Origin: Spinactinospora alkalitolerans
GTDB lineage: Bacteria; Actinomycetota; Actinomycetes; Streptosporangiales; Streptosporangiaceae
Assembly (NCBI RefSeq): GCF_013408795.1
Contig: NZ_JACCCC010000001.1
Coordinates: 4,092,001-4,156,000 of the forward strand
Direction: 5' to 3'
Length of the DNA stretch: 64,000 nucleotides
Shown here: positions 55,468-63,908 of the stretch, piece by piece
How positions within the stretch are numbered: position 1 is the first letter of the stretch
How the letters are laid out: each line of letters opens with the position of its first letter
The notes under the pieces: model-generated
Told to the model about the DNA's origin: nothing
The model's input: only the letters and a program-made list of their open reading frames with translations
The model's database searches: none
Translations under genes and position numbers: made by a program

Positions 55468-57195
55468 TCATCGGAGGGGTGGGGTTCGAGGGGTTCCGAA
55501 GTGGCCCATTGGGGCCCAGAGGAGTGAGGAGACTCCTGATGTCCGGGCCGACTCCATGATGTGGCCCAGGGCCCGGTTGGAGGGCATGCGGCGGGTGAGC
55601 CGGTGGAGGTCGGCCATGAAGCCCGCGGTCTCCCTGGAGTCCGGGATCGGCCACAGCGGGCCCACCACGGCGCGGGCCCCCGCCGCGAGGAGGAGCGAGG
55701 GGAAGCCGAGCTGCTCGCCGGGGGCCTCCCTGCTGATCCCGCCGACCTCGCAGGCGGACAGCACCACGAGTGCGCCGGAGCGGACCCGCCGGCGCAGGAT
55801 CTGTTCCAGCCGCAGCGGGGCGTCCACGAGCAGGCTCGAGTCGAGCGAGTTCCCGTCGTCGATCCGGCCGTGGCAGGCGAAGTGGATGTCGGTGGCCCCG
55901 GCCATGCGCTCCAGGAGGTCCTCGTGGCCGCTGAGGGCGGCGGGGCCAGGCTCACCGTCCAGGAACTCCTCCAGGATCCTGCGGTGCGGGAGGCGGACCG
56001 GGCGGAACCCCGGCTCCAGCAGCGCGGCCGGGACGCGGGGGCGGGCCCCGTGGACCTCAGCGACGCGCCGGACCTCCGGCAGGACGTGCGGGATCCTGGA
56101 CGTCCCCTGACGGTGCAGCGTCGGGTCGGCGACCACGAGGGCTTCGCGGCGGTCGTTCTCCGGCCACACGGACGACAGCAGCATCGTTCGCGCCGAGGGC
56201 GCGACCGTCAGGTCCAGGAACGAGCCGACCGGGCGGTCGTCGACCAGTGCGCCGAAGAGCGGGAGAAGTCCCGTCTCGCCCACCGGGACGAGGACGACCC
56301 TGGTGTCGCGCAGTTCCGGCCATCTCCGGAGGACGGGCTCGACGACCAGAGATCCCACGCGCCGCAGCAGTTCGGTGGCCGCCGACTCGCTGCGTCCGGC
56401 GGCGTCGAACTGCTTGCGCACGGCCTCGACGAGTTCCTGCAGGCCCTGCCGGACCGCCAGGTCCGGGAGCTCGACGCTCTCCGCCTTCTCCGGATCGCCG
56501 GGCGGGACCTTGACCGCGTATCCGGCGTGCAGACTCGTCGAGATGTAGACGAGAGTGGCGCCGGTCTGCTCGGCACACAGTGTCGCCGCCGCCTCAGGCC
56601 GGACCGCTCCGACGTGGGAGACGTTGCCGAAACCCGATGTGTCCCTGCGCTGCCGGGCGAGGCTGTGCCGCAGCGTGGCGAGGGCCTTGGCCCGCATGGC
56701 CGCTCCGGTGTACTCGCGTTTCGGGCCGAACCGCGCCCAGAGCGTACGGAGAACCTCGCGAGGGGCCGCGGAGAACACGGAGAAGCCCGTCTGCGTGATC
56801 TCCGCGGCGGCCCCGTCGTCGGTCACCCGCCCCCAGAGGACACGCTGCATGGCCCGGTCCTCCAGGGTCAGCGCGCTGACGCCTTCGAAGAACATGGGGG
56901 CGTTGAACGGCATGCCGAGTTTGTGGGCCGCGTAGCCGGAGAGCTCGGCGACCAGGTTCAGCTCATAGCCGACGCGGCGGAAGAAGTCCGTGTCGGCCCG
57001 GGCCGGTTCGTTGGCCGACCTGAGTTCGGCGAGCCGGGCGCCGCTGCCCGCGGCGCTGCCGCAGACGGCCGCCCGGACCCAGTGCCGGGCGAGCACCGCG
57101 TGGCACAGGGCATGCCTCGCCGCACGGAGCAGTTGGAACCCGATCTCCCCTTCGTCGCGCAGGATCTGCGGTGACCGAAGCAGGGACTTGCACAG
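55468..57195 (-). CDS. CHAT-domain (caspase-like) protease
   Basis: Caspase-HetF-associated-with-TPR type cysteine protease. The catalytic pair is His in DIHFACHGRIDDG and Cys in VVLSACEVGGISREAPGEQ; the C-terminal ARAVVGPLWPIPDSRETAGFMADLHR is also standard. The N-terminal half is helical. The first ATG/GTG in the frame is GTG 57096, but coding-quality sequence (CKSLLRSPQILRDEG, QLLRAARHALCH) continues up to an in-frame TGA at 57199-57201. A CTG at 57195 behind GGAGGAG is the only candidate start that keeps it. See the 57199-57312 entry. CHAT proteases act as effectors in bacterial immunity and conflict systems. Confidence 0.8.
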   Translation of the reverse strand: MCKSLLRSPQILRDEGEIGFQLLRAARHALCHAVLARHWVRAAVCGSAAGSGARLAELRSANEPARADTDFFRRVGYELNLVAELSGYAAHKLGMPFNAPMFFEGVSALTLEDRAMQRVLWGRVTDDGAAAEITQTGFSVFSAAPREVLRTLWARFGPKREYTGAAMRAKALATLRHSLARQRRDTSGFGNVSHVGAVRPEAAATLCAEQTGATLVYISTSLHAGYAVKVPPGDPEKAESVELPDLAVRQGLQELVEAVRKQFDAAGRSESAATELLRRVGSLVVEPVLRRWPELRDTRVVLVPVGETGLLPLFGALVDDRPVGSFLDLTVAPSARTMLLSSVWPENDRREALVVADPTLHRQGTSRIPHVLPEVRRVAEVHGARPRVPAALLEPGFRPVRLPHRRILEEFLDGEPGPAALSGHEDLLERMAGATDIHFACHGRIDDGNSLDSSLLVDAPLRLEQILRRRVRSGALVVLSACEVGGISREAPGEQLGFPSLLLAAGARAVVGPLWPIPDSRETAGFMADLHRLTRRMPSNRALGHIMESARTSGVSSLLWAPMGHFGTPRTPPLR

Positions 57196-57198
57196 GTC

Positions 57199-57312
57199 TC
57201 AACTCTCCTCCCGAGCCCACGCCACCCGATCCGTACGGCCCGCACTCATCTCGCGGGCGACCTCGTCGAGGCGGCTCAGCCGCATTTCGGCCTTCTCTGC
57301 CAACAGCGGCAC
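57199..57312 (-). CDS. 37-codon ORF in frame with the CHAT gene, ended by TGA
   Basis: GTG at 57312 opens MPLLAEKAEMRLSRLDEV and continues to AREES before TGA (57201-57199). It is in the same frame as the CHAT gene, and helical, charged sequence runs on both sides of the stop. It may be the true N-terminus of a CHAT protein interrupted by a nonsense change or base-call error, or a separate short coupled ORF. Confidence 0.45.
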   Translation of the reverse strand: MPLLAEKAEMRLSRLDEVAREMSAGRTDRVAWAREES

Positions 57313-57359
57313 GGATCCGCCTGCCTTTCAGACTGCCGGAGGGACGCGGGGCGGATGCT

Positions 57360-57746
57360 TCAGGCGTGATCGCCGGCCTGCTCCTCGATGGCGGACCGCA
57401 GGAAACCGGTGATCGCGTCGAGGTCCGGCGAGACGACGCCCTCCGCCGAGATCTCGATGTCGCAGACCACGACGCCGCCCTTCTTCCGGGCTTTGAGAGA
57501 GAAGGTGAGATTCTGCTCGGGCTCGTCGCGCGTGCGGCGGAACACGGTATCGGTGACCCTGCGAGCGAACTCCCGGATCGATTCCGCCGCGACGACGACG
57601 GCCACCGTGTTCGAGGCGACCTGGGAGACGGCCACGGTCACGTCGACCAGCGCGCTGAGCGAACGCTGGTCGATCTCTTCGATGCCGTCCCCGAGGACGT
57701 CGTCCACGATCTCCTCGGACACGTCGGCGACGAGTGCGGGCCGCAT
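57360..57746 (-). CDS. Hypothetical protein upstream of the CHAT gene
   Basis: A 128-aa protein I do not recognise. ATG 57746 (MRPALVADVSEEIVDDV) follows GAAGG; ATG 57761 adds five residues without a site. The first half is acidic and helical (DDVLGDGIEEIDQRSLSALVDV). The second half alternates beta-like stretches (NLTFSLKARKKGGVVVCDIEIS). It lies 47 bases before the CHAT reading frame and is probably co-transcribed with it. A regulator or inhibitor of the protease is a reasonable guess from position only. Confidence 0.6.
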   Translation of the reverse strand: MRPALVADVSEEIVDDVLGDGIEEIDQRSLSALVDVTVAVSQVASNTVAVVVAAESIREFARRVTDTVFRRTRDEPEQNLTFSLKARKKGGVVVCDIEISAEGVVSPDLDAITGFLRSAIEEQAGDHA

Positions 57747-57934
57747 GGCGCCTTCTTTCATGTCTCATGGCGGTCGACATCGGGAGGGGAATGGGGGACT
57801 GGATCGGTGTTGGGGGAAGGCGGGGACTGTTTCCAGGTCCTGCTGTGGTCCTGCGGGCCTGGTGGGGCTGTCGTCAGGCGCGAAGCGTCCGCCGGCGCGC
57901 TGACGGCGGCCTTCCCAGGTCATGCGGTGGTGAA

Positions 57935-57960
57935 CGGGAGGCTGCGGCCGCAGCCTCCCG
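57935..57960. terminator. 26-bp perfect palindrome between two minus-strand hypothetical genes
   Basis: CGGGAGGCTGCGG and its exact reverse complement abut with no spacer (57935-57960). It lies 160 bases after the gene at 58120-58746 and 189 bases before the next gene start, with no U-tract. Terminator or protein-binding site; the rest of the 57747-58119 gap shows nothing else. Confidence 0.45.
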
Positions 57961-58116
57961 ACTCCCGTCAACGATCTAGGGGGGCAGGGAAACGAATCAT
58001 ACTCCGCGAAAGGCGGACCGGTTCCGGTCGGAGCCGAAATCGGGGAAGAAAGGCGAGCGGAAGGCGAATCGGATTCACGCGGTCATTCGCTCTGCTCCGG
58101 ATAGCGGTTCCTGAAT

Positions 58117-58174
58117 GACTCATCGAGCTTCGACCGCCGCGTTCGCGGGCCGGGGCGGGATTTCCGGGGCTCGG
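58117..58174 (-). repeat. Dispersed 58-bp sequence, copy B
   Basis: Matches 31210-31267 at 49 of 58 bases in inverted orientation. This copy forms the 3' end, including the stop codon, of the hypothetical gene at 58120-58746. Confidence 0.5.
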
Positions 58175-58746
58175 ACGCGGATGTCGTCCATGGTGTAGGG
58201 GTTGTGCCAGTCGTTCTCGCGCATGGCGGGGATCGCCAGGAAGAAGTCCGACATCGCCTCGTAGCGGATCGAGAGCAGCTCCGGCATCGCGGCGCGTTGG
58301 CGGCGGAATCCCCTTCCGGCGATGCGCCCGGTCCGCCTGCCTTCGCGGAAGGCGGCGAAGTACTCGGCGGTCCTCGCCTTCCCGGTCCCCGGCCCCAGCG
58401 CCAGCGGGTCTCCGGCACTCGCGACGTCGGCCGGCCAGAAGACCGCCCTCCTGGGCACGAGGCGCTCCTCGACCAGCCCCTTCAGTCCGCCCTCGTACCG
58501 CTCCTCCGGCGCAAGGGCCGAGGTTCCCCAGCCGCCCGGAACCCGGGGGAACGCGGCCCGGCCGGGCTCCCGGAGCCCGTGGCCGCGGCCCGGCGGGGCG
58601 GGGCGACGGGGCCGCCTTCGGCCGTCCCGCCGATGGGGGGTGGCCCGGCCGGCCTCGGCGTCCGCCTCGATTGTTCGGCTCGGCCGACCGGGCCACGTCA
58701 TGGTGGCGGGAGGGGGCGGTGGAGGGTTCGGCGGTTCCGTCCGCAT
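58120..58746 (-). CDS. Hypothetical protein with proline-rich N-terminus
   Basis: A 208-aa protein of unknown family. ATG 58746 (adjacent to a GTG) follows AAAGGGGA. Residues 1-75 are Pro/Arg-rich and probably disordered. Residues about 80-190 look folded (APEERYEGGLKGLVEERL, FAAFREGRRTGRIAGRGFRRQ, LLSIRYEAMSDFFLAIPAMR). The last 17 residues (RAPEIPPRPANAAVEAR) are encoded by the dispersed 58-bp repeat. No catalytic motif is evident. Confidence 0.55.
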   Translation of the reverse strand: MRTEPPNPPPPPPATMTWPGRPSRTIEADAEAGRATPHRRDGRRRPRRPAPPGRGHGLREPGRAAFPRVPGGWGTSALAPEERYEGGLKGLVEERLVPRRAVFWPADVASAGDPLALGPGTGKARTAEYFAAFREGRRTGRIAGRGFRRQRAAMPELLSIRYEAMSDFFLAIPAMRENDWHNPYTMDDIRVRAPEIPPRPANAAVEAR

Positions 58747-58749
58747 CAC

Positions 58750-59303
58750 GGATCGGTCCCCTTTCCGGGACACCGCTCCGCCATGTCGGGACCTGCCGCA
58801 CCGGACCTGCCGCGCCGAGACCGAATGGCGGTCGAATTCAGAACCGGATACCGGCGGCGCCCGGTCCGGCGACCCCTTTCCCTCGGTTCCCGCACGTCGG
58901 CGCAAAAGGACCGGAACAGACACCGCGCAGAGCGTAAGGCGTTTTCCCCGTCCGTTTCCACGGTCGAATTCCGCGGGGGCATGGCGAACGCCACATTCAT
59001 CGGCGGCGGAGTCGCCGGACGCACCGACCATCCCCTGCTGACCAGGAGCGATGGGTCGGTGACGTATGACTTTCAACTTTTTACCGATGGCGGTCAGGCC
59101 ACAACCGGACACGTCCCGGCCCCTTCTCCGCCCGATCGCGGTCAGGACGGGACGAATCACCTGCGGTGTGTCCTTACCGGCTTTCGGGGCCCGGATGAAC
59201 GACACTGGATTCGTGCACGCACGCCGCCGCGCACGGCGGTGACGGGTGTGCGCCCATCACCTCGGCGGTTGCGCCGGGCAGGTATTTCACGGGGGAACCA
59301 TTC
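58750..59303. other. Gene-free interval upstream of the CBM48 gene
   Basis: About 550 bases between divergent genes. Short overlapping ORFs exist on both strands but none has a ribosome site or family resemblance. A small AT-rich patch lies at 59065-59085. Confidence 0.4.
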
Positions 59304-59585
59304 ATGATCAAGCGTGGTAAGCAGGGCAAGGACGGTCACGTCAAGATCACTTTTTCGCTTCCGGCCGAGGAGCCGCCGGGACCGGTCTCGCTGGTCGGCG
59401 ACTTCAACGGATGGGACCCCTACTCCCATCCGCTGACCCAGCGCAGCAACGGCCACCGCAGCGCCGTGGTCACCGTTCCTACGAGCACGATGCTGCACTT
59501 CCGCTACCTGGGCCACGACGGCGTGTGGTTCGACGACACCGACGCCGACGCGCTGCACCACGACGGCGGCCGGCTGCAGGTGTGA
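59304..59585 (+). CDS. Isoamylase early-set (CBM48-like) stand-alone protein
   Basis: A 93-aa protein that is a single CBM48/isoamylase N-terminal-type immunoglobulin fold: VKITFSLPAEEPPGPVSLVGDFNGWDPYSHPL, then VTVPTSTMLHFRYLGHDGVWFDD. In glycogen enzymes and AMPK-beta this domain binds alpha-glucans, with the FNGWD turn close to the site. Here it has no catalytic partner. GGGGGA precedes the ATG. It ends at a bidirectional terminator. Confidence 0.88.
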   Translation: MIKRGKQGKDGHVKITFSLPAEEPPGPVSLVGDFNGWDPYSHPLTQRSNGHRSAVVTVPTSTMLHFRYLGHDGVWFDDTDADALHHDGGRLQV

Positions 59586-59589
59586 ACGG

Positions 59590-59628
59590 GTGCGGGGCCG
59601 CCCCGCTCCGGCGGGCGCGGCCCCGCAC
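59590..59628. terminator. Bidirectional terminator between CBM48 and acyl-CoA synthetase genes
   Basis: Perfect 12-bp stem GTGCGGGGCCGC (59590-59601) with GCGGCCCCGCAC (59617-59628), 15-base loop, in a 60-base convergent gap. Confidence 0.75.
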
Positions 59629-59645
59629 CACATCCGGCGCGGGGC

Positions 59646-61451
59646 TCAGCGTCCGGCGTACATCCGCTCCACCTCGCCGCGGTCGCGCCGCAGGATGGCG
59701 TGCCTGCGGAGCTTGAGGGTGGGGGTCAGGGTCCCGTCGTCCTCGCTGAAGGGGGCCGGCAGGATCGTGAAGGCGCGGATCGACTCGGCCCGGGAGACCT
59801 CGCGGTTGGCCGCGTCGACGGCCCGCTGGACCTCGGCGCGCAGATCGGGGTCGTCGGCCAGGTCCGCGGCCGTGGCGCCGGCCGGTCTGCCGTTGGCCTC
59901 GCGCCAGCCTTCGAGCTCCTCGGCGTCGAGGGTGACCAGCGCGGTGACGAAGGGGCGGTCGTCGCCCACCACCATGCACTGGCCGACCAGGGCGTGGGCG
60001 CGCACGCGCTCCTCCATCGGCCCCGGCACCACGTTCTTGCCCCCCGCGGTGACCAGGATCTCCTTCGTGCGGCCGACGATGCGCACGGACCCGTCGGCGG
60101 CGACCTCGGCGAGGTCGCCGGTCGCGAACCAGCCGTCGGTGAAGGCCCCCTCGGTGGCCTCGGGGTCGTTCCAGTAGCGGGAGAAGACCTGCGGCCCCTT
60201 CACCAGCAGCTCGCCGTCGTCGGCCAGCCGCGCCGACACGCCGGGCAGCGGTCCGCCGATGCTGCCGGGGCGGACCCGGCCCGGGAGGTTGGCGAGCACG
60301 GCGGCGGTGGTCTCGGTGAGCCCGTAGCCCTCGATGACCTCCAGCCCGGCGCCCCGGTAGAAGTGCAGCAGCCGGGTGTCGAGCGCGCCGCCGCCCGACA
60401 GGACGTGCGTGGCGCGCCCGCCGAGGGCGTCCAGCAGCCTGCGGTAGACCAGCGGTTCGAACAGCGCCCGGCGCAGCCGCAGCAGCGGTCCCGGTCCGCC
60501 CCGGTCCAGGGCCCTGCTGTAGGCGACCGCCGTGGCGGCCGCGGCGTCGAAGATCCGGCGCCTGAGGCCGGTGGTCTTCGCGCGGGCGGCGCCGTGGATC
60601 TTCTCGAAGACGTAGGGCACCGCGAGCAGGAAGGTCGGCCGGAACGCGCCGAGGTCGGCGATAAGGCTGCGGACGCTCGCCGTGTGGCCCAGCCGCGCCC
60701 CGGCGTGGACGGCGCCGATCTGCACCATCCTGCCGAAGACGTGCGCCAGCGGGAGGAAGAGCAGGGTCGAGGGCGGCGTGCCGTCGGCCTTGGCCTCGAA
60801 CAGCTCGGGCAGGACGGCCACGACGTTGTCGACCTCGGCGAAGAAGTTGGCGTGGGTCAGCACGCAGCCCTTGGGCGGCCCGGTGGTGCCCGAGGTGTAG
60901 ACGATGGTGGCCGGGTCCTGCGGGCGCACCCCGCCGCGGCGCCGCTCGACCTCGGCGTCGGGGACCTCGCCGCCGGCCTCGGCCAGTGCGGCGAGCGCGC
61001 CGTCCTCGATCGTCCAGACGTGGCGCAGATCGGGCAGGTCCGGGCGCACCCCCTCGACCAGCGCCGTGCGCTCGGCGTCGTCCACCAGGCACGCCGCCGC
61101 GCCGGAGTCGGAGAGGATCCAGCGGACCTGCTCGGCCGAGGACGACGGGTAGATCGGGACCGAGACCGCTCCGGCCGCCCAGACGGCGTAGTCCAGCACC
61201 GTCCACTCGTAGCGGTTGCCCGACATCAGGGCGACCCGGTCGCCGGGGCCGACTCCGCGGGCGATGAGGCCCTTGGCCGCGGCGACGACCTCGTCGCGGA
61301 CGTCGGCGGCGCGGACGTCGCGCCATCGGCCGCCGTCGGCCCGGCCGAGCATCGCCCGATCGGGGTCGGCCCCGGCCTTGGCGAACAGGGGCTCGGCCAG
61401 CCCTCCTCGTTCAGGGGGCTCGGCCAGAGCGGGGACGGAAAGTTCGGTCAC
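59646..61451 (-). CDS. Long-chain acyl-CoA synthetase / AMP-dependent ligase (FadD type)
   Basis: A 601-aa adenylate-forming enzyme that activates fatty acids to acyl-CoA. The AMP-binding P-loop is TIVYTSGTTGPPKGCVLTH, with the A5 motif IEGYGLTETTAAV, A7-like FATGDLAEV and A8 with the catalytic-lysine hinge (VGRTKEILVTAGGKNV). I chose the GTG at 61451 (MTELSVPALAEPP) behind AGGTGG; the frame to 61523 has a non-conserved start. It converges with the CBM48 gene and lies 143 bases after the thioesterase gene, with which it may share a transcript. Confidence 0.9.
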   Translation of the reverse strand: MTELSVPALAEPPERGGLAEPLFAKAGADPDRAMLGRADGGRWRDVRAADVRDEVVAAAKGLIARGVGPGDRVALMSGNRYEWTVLDYAVWAAGAVSVPIYPSSSAEQVRWILSDSGAAACLVDDAERTALVEGVRPDLPDLRHVWTIEDGALAALAEAGGEVPDAEVERRRGGVRPQDPATIVYTSGTTGPPKGCVLTHANFFAEVDNVVAVLPELFEAKADGTPPSTLLFLPLAHVFGRMVQIGAVHAGARLGHTASVRSLIADLGAFRPTFLLAVPYVFEKIHGAARAKTTGLRRRIFDAAAATAVAYSRALDRGGPGPLLRLRRALFEPLVYRRLLDALGGRATHVLSGGGALDTRLLHFYRGAGLEVIEGYGLTETTAAVLANLPGRVRPGSIGGPLPGVSARLADDGELLVKGPQVFSRYWNDPEATEGAFTDGWFATGDLAEVAADGSVRIVGRTKEILVTAGGKNVVPGPMEERVRAHALVGQCMVVGDDRPFVTALVTLDAEELEGWREANGRPAGATAADLADDPDLRAEVQRAVDAANREVSRAESIRAFTILPAPFSEDDGTLTPTLKLRRHAILRRDRGEVERMYAGR

Positions 61452-61594
61452 CGTTCCACCTATATCGGACAGCCGTAACCCGTCAGGCCGCCGGAGCCGC
61501 CGCGCGGAGATGATCTGCGCCATAGTGCCGGGAGCCCGGGCCCCGGCCCTCTTCCGCGGCGGCCGTGCGGGGTCCGGGGCCGGGGGCCGGGGCG

Positions 61595-62254
61595 TCAGCC
61601 GATCGGCGCGATCCGCACCATGATCGCGGTGCCCTCGGCGGTGACCTCGCCGTTGTGGCGGATCTCGGCGGAGACGAACACCTTGCGGCGCTCGGTGCCG
61701 GTGACGCGCGCGGCGACCGTCAGCGGCGCGTTCAACGGCGTCGGTCTGCGGTAGTCGACGTCGAGGTTGGCGGTGAGCCCCGGCATCCCCGCCGCGCCCG
61801 CGGCCGTGCCGAGCGCCTCGTCGAGCAGCGCGGCCAGCCAGCCGCCGTGCACCAGCCCGGGCGGGCCCTGGTAGGTGCCGTTGAGCACGACCTCGCCGCG
61901 CACGCCCTCATCGGTGCGCTCCAGCACCAGCGGCGGGGCCGCGGGATTGACGGGCCCGGAGACGATGTTGGCCAGCGTGCCGTACTCGGTGCGGCCGCCG
62001 GGCCGCTGCCGGCGCACCATGGCACCGATGTCGCGGCGCCTGGCGCCGAGCCGCTCGGTGAGCGCGGCCACGGCGGCGCTCGCCTCGGCCAGCTCCGCGG
62101 GGTCGGCCTCGGTGTGCGCGACGGCGTCGGCCAGCTCGTGGACCCGGCCGACCAGGGTCAGCAGCTCGCTGGGGAGTTCGTCCTCGGGCACCACCGCGAG
62201 TCCGAAATCGGCGGGATCGGGGAGTTCCGCGACCGGCTGTGCTTCGACCGTCAT
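61595..62254 (-). CDS. PaaI-type hotdog-fold acyl-CoA thioesterase
   Basis: A 219-aa protein. Residues 1 to about 80 are helical and specific to actinobacterial members. The hotdog domain follows, with PPGLVHGGWLAALLDEALGTAAG (catalytic HGG region and the helix-borne acidic residue) and LTANLDVDYRRPTPLNAPLTV. It would hydrolyse acyl-CoAs. Its place upstream of an acyl-CoA synthetase gene suggests a related lipid function. ATG at 62254; the ribosome site is weak. Confidence 0.82.
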   Translation of the reverse strand: MTVEAQPVAELPDPADFGLAVVPEDELPSELLTLVGRVHELADAVAHTEADPAELAEASAAVAALTERLGARRRDIGAMVRRQRPGGRTEYGTLANIVSGPVNPAAPPLVLERTDEGVRGEVVLNGTYQGPPGLVHGGWLAALLDEALGTAAGAAGMPGLTANLDVDYRRPTPLNAPLTVAARVTGTERRKVFVSAEIRHNGEVTAEGTAIMVRIAPIG

Positions 62255-62422
62255 GAGTTTCTCATCAGCTCTTTCGTCGTCCGTCGTCGGCGGATTCCCG
62301 CCGCGCCACAGAACCGAATCTTACTCGGTGGTAGCTTCGGGGACGATCCGCGGACGGCCGTCGCGGTGTGGTCCTGCCGACACCACGCGCCGCGACCGGA
62401 CCGGCAGCGGGCCGGTCCGGGC

Positions 62423-62851
62423 TCAGGACAGCTCCTTGCGCATGTGCCGGTGCGGGATTCCGGCGTCGTCGAACTCGTCGCCGTAGGCGACGTAGCCGAG
62501 CCTGGTGTAGAAGCCGATGGCGTGGGTCTGGGCGTGCAGCTCGATCGCCTTGAGGCCGCGCTCGCGGGCCCGCTCCTCGACCGCCCGGACCAGGGCGAAG
62601 CCCGCACCGGTCCCGCGCGCCCGTTGCAGCACGGCCAGCCGCCCCAGGATCCCCTCGGCCCCGTCGGCGACGAGCCGCCCGGTCCCCACCGCGACGCCGT
62701 CGGCACGGGCCAGGAAGTGGTCGGCCTCCGGATCGCGGTCGTCCCACTCCTCCTCGATCGGGACGTTCTGCTCGGCGACGAAGACGGCGCCCCGGATGAC
62801 GAAGACGGCCGCGCGGTCGCGCATGCTCTCGGCGATGACGATGCTCAACAC
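62423..62851 (-). CDS. GNAT-family N-acetyltransferase (ElaA type)
   Basis: A 142-aa GNAT acetyltransferase resembling ElaA: VIRGAVFVAEQNVPIEEEWDDRDPEADHFLAR, then the acetyl-CoA loop LQRARGTGAGFALVRAV and the C-terminal FYTRLGYVAYGDEFDDAGIPHRHM. The GTG at 62851 (MLSIVIAESMRDRAAV) fits the family length; the frame to 63028 is non-conserved. Substrate unknown. Confidence 0.85.
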   Translation of the reverse strand: MLSIVIAESMRDRAAVFVIRGAVFVAEQNVPIEEEWDDRDPEADHFLARADGVAVGTGRLVADGAEGILGRLAVLQRARGTGAGFALVRAVEERARERGLKAIELHAQTHAIGFYTRLGYVAYGDEFDDAGIPHRHMRKELS

Positions 62852-63041
62852 GACATCCGAGGTTAGCTCCAATGCCGCGAAGTCGAGGCCCGGAAGCCGA
62901 CCGGTGTCCCACAGGTCTCCCTGTACTCGAACAGGGCTGCCGAGGCTGACGGCGGCCCGACCCCGCAGACTCCGGCCAAGGAAGCAGTGAACCCACGGCC
63001 GCCTCGGCAAACCGGACCGGGCGGACACGACCTAACCTGGG

Positions 63042-63908
63042 ATGATGACCCCGATCGACGAGGAGAGCGAGGACCGGCCCCGCTACTGGCGGCATCCCGG
63101 CCTGCCCGACGTCGAACTGATGCGGGCGAGGTTCGTCCGGCACACGTTCAACCGGCACATCCACGAGACCTACACGATCGGCCTCATCGAGGCCGGAATC
63201 GAGGAGTACGCCTACCGGGGCGAGACCCAGCGCGTGGGGCGCGGCGGGCTCGCGCTGGTCGAACCGCACGAGGTGCACACCGGGCACGCCGGGGTGCCCG
63301 AAGGCTGGCGGTACCGGGTCATGTACCCGAGCGTGGAGCTGGTCTCGGCGGTGGCGGCCGAGATCGGCGTCCCCGGCCCGCCGGCCTTCCGCACCTCGGT
63401 GCTGGACGACCCCGCAACGGCCGACCTGCTGCGCCGGGCGCACCTGGCCACCGAGCAGGGCGACCGGCTGAGCGCCTCCAGTCTCACCCGGCGGGGACTG
63501 GCCCGGCTCCTGCAGCGGCACGCGCGCACCGCGCCGGGCCTGCGGCCGGCGGGCGGCTCGCCCGGCGCGGTCTCCGAGGCGCGCGACATCCTGCAGGTGC
63601 GCCTCGTCGACCCGCCCAGCCTGGAGGAGCTCGCCGCCGCCGTGGGCGCCACGCCGTTCGCCCTGCTCCGGGCGTTTCGCGCGGCCTACGGGCTGCCCCC
63701 GCACGCCTACCTCAACCAACTGCGGGTGCACGAGGCCCGCGCCCTGCTCGGCTCCGGCCGCTCCCCCGCCGATGTGGCCGCCCTGGTCGGGTTCGCCGAC
63801 CAGTCGCACCTGACCCGGCACTTCAAGCGGCACCTGGGGCTGCCTCCCGGCGCCTACCGCCGCGACGTCCTGCCGGGGAACTCCGCCGATCTTGAACGTG
63901 AGTCTTGA
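63042..63908 (+). CDS. AraC-family transcriptional regulator (cupin sensor)
   Basis: A 288-aa regulator. The N-terminal cupin-like sensor contains RHIHETYTIGLIEAGIEEYAYRG and LVEPHEVHTGHA. The C-terminal AraC double helix-turn-helix is complete (LEELAAAVGATPFALLRAFRAAYGLPPHAYLNQLRV and PADVAALVGFADQSHLTRHFKRHLG). Start ATG at 63042 or 63045, no clear ribosome site. Members of this type often control an adjacent transporter; the next gene lies beyond the window. CAAGAACGTTCAAGAC at 63945-63960 could be its binding site. Confidence 0.85.
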   Translation: MMTPIDEESEDRPRYWRHPGLPDVELMRARFVRHTFNRHIHETYTIGLIEAGIEEYAYRGETQRVGRGGLALVEPHEVHTGHAGVPEGWRYRVMYPSVELVSAVAAEIGVPGPPAFRTSVLDDPATADLLRRAHLATEQGDRLSASSLTRRGLARLLQRHARTAPGLRPAGGSPGAVSEARDILQVRLVDPPSLEELAAAVGATPFALLRAFRAAYGLPPHAYLNQLRVHEARALLGSGRSPADVAALVGFADQSHLTRHFKRHLGLPPGAYRRDVLPGNSADLERES

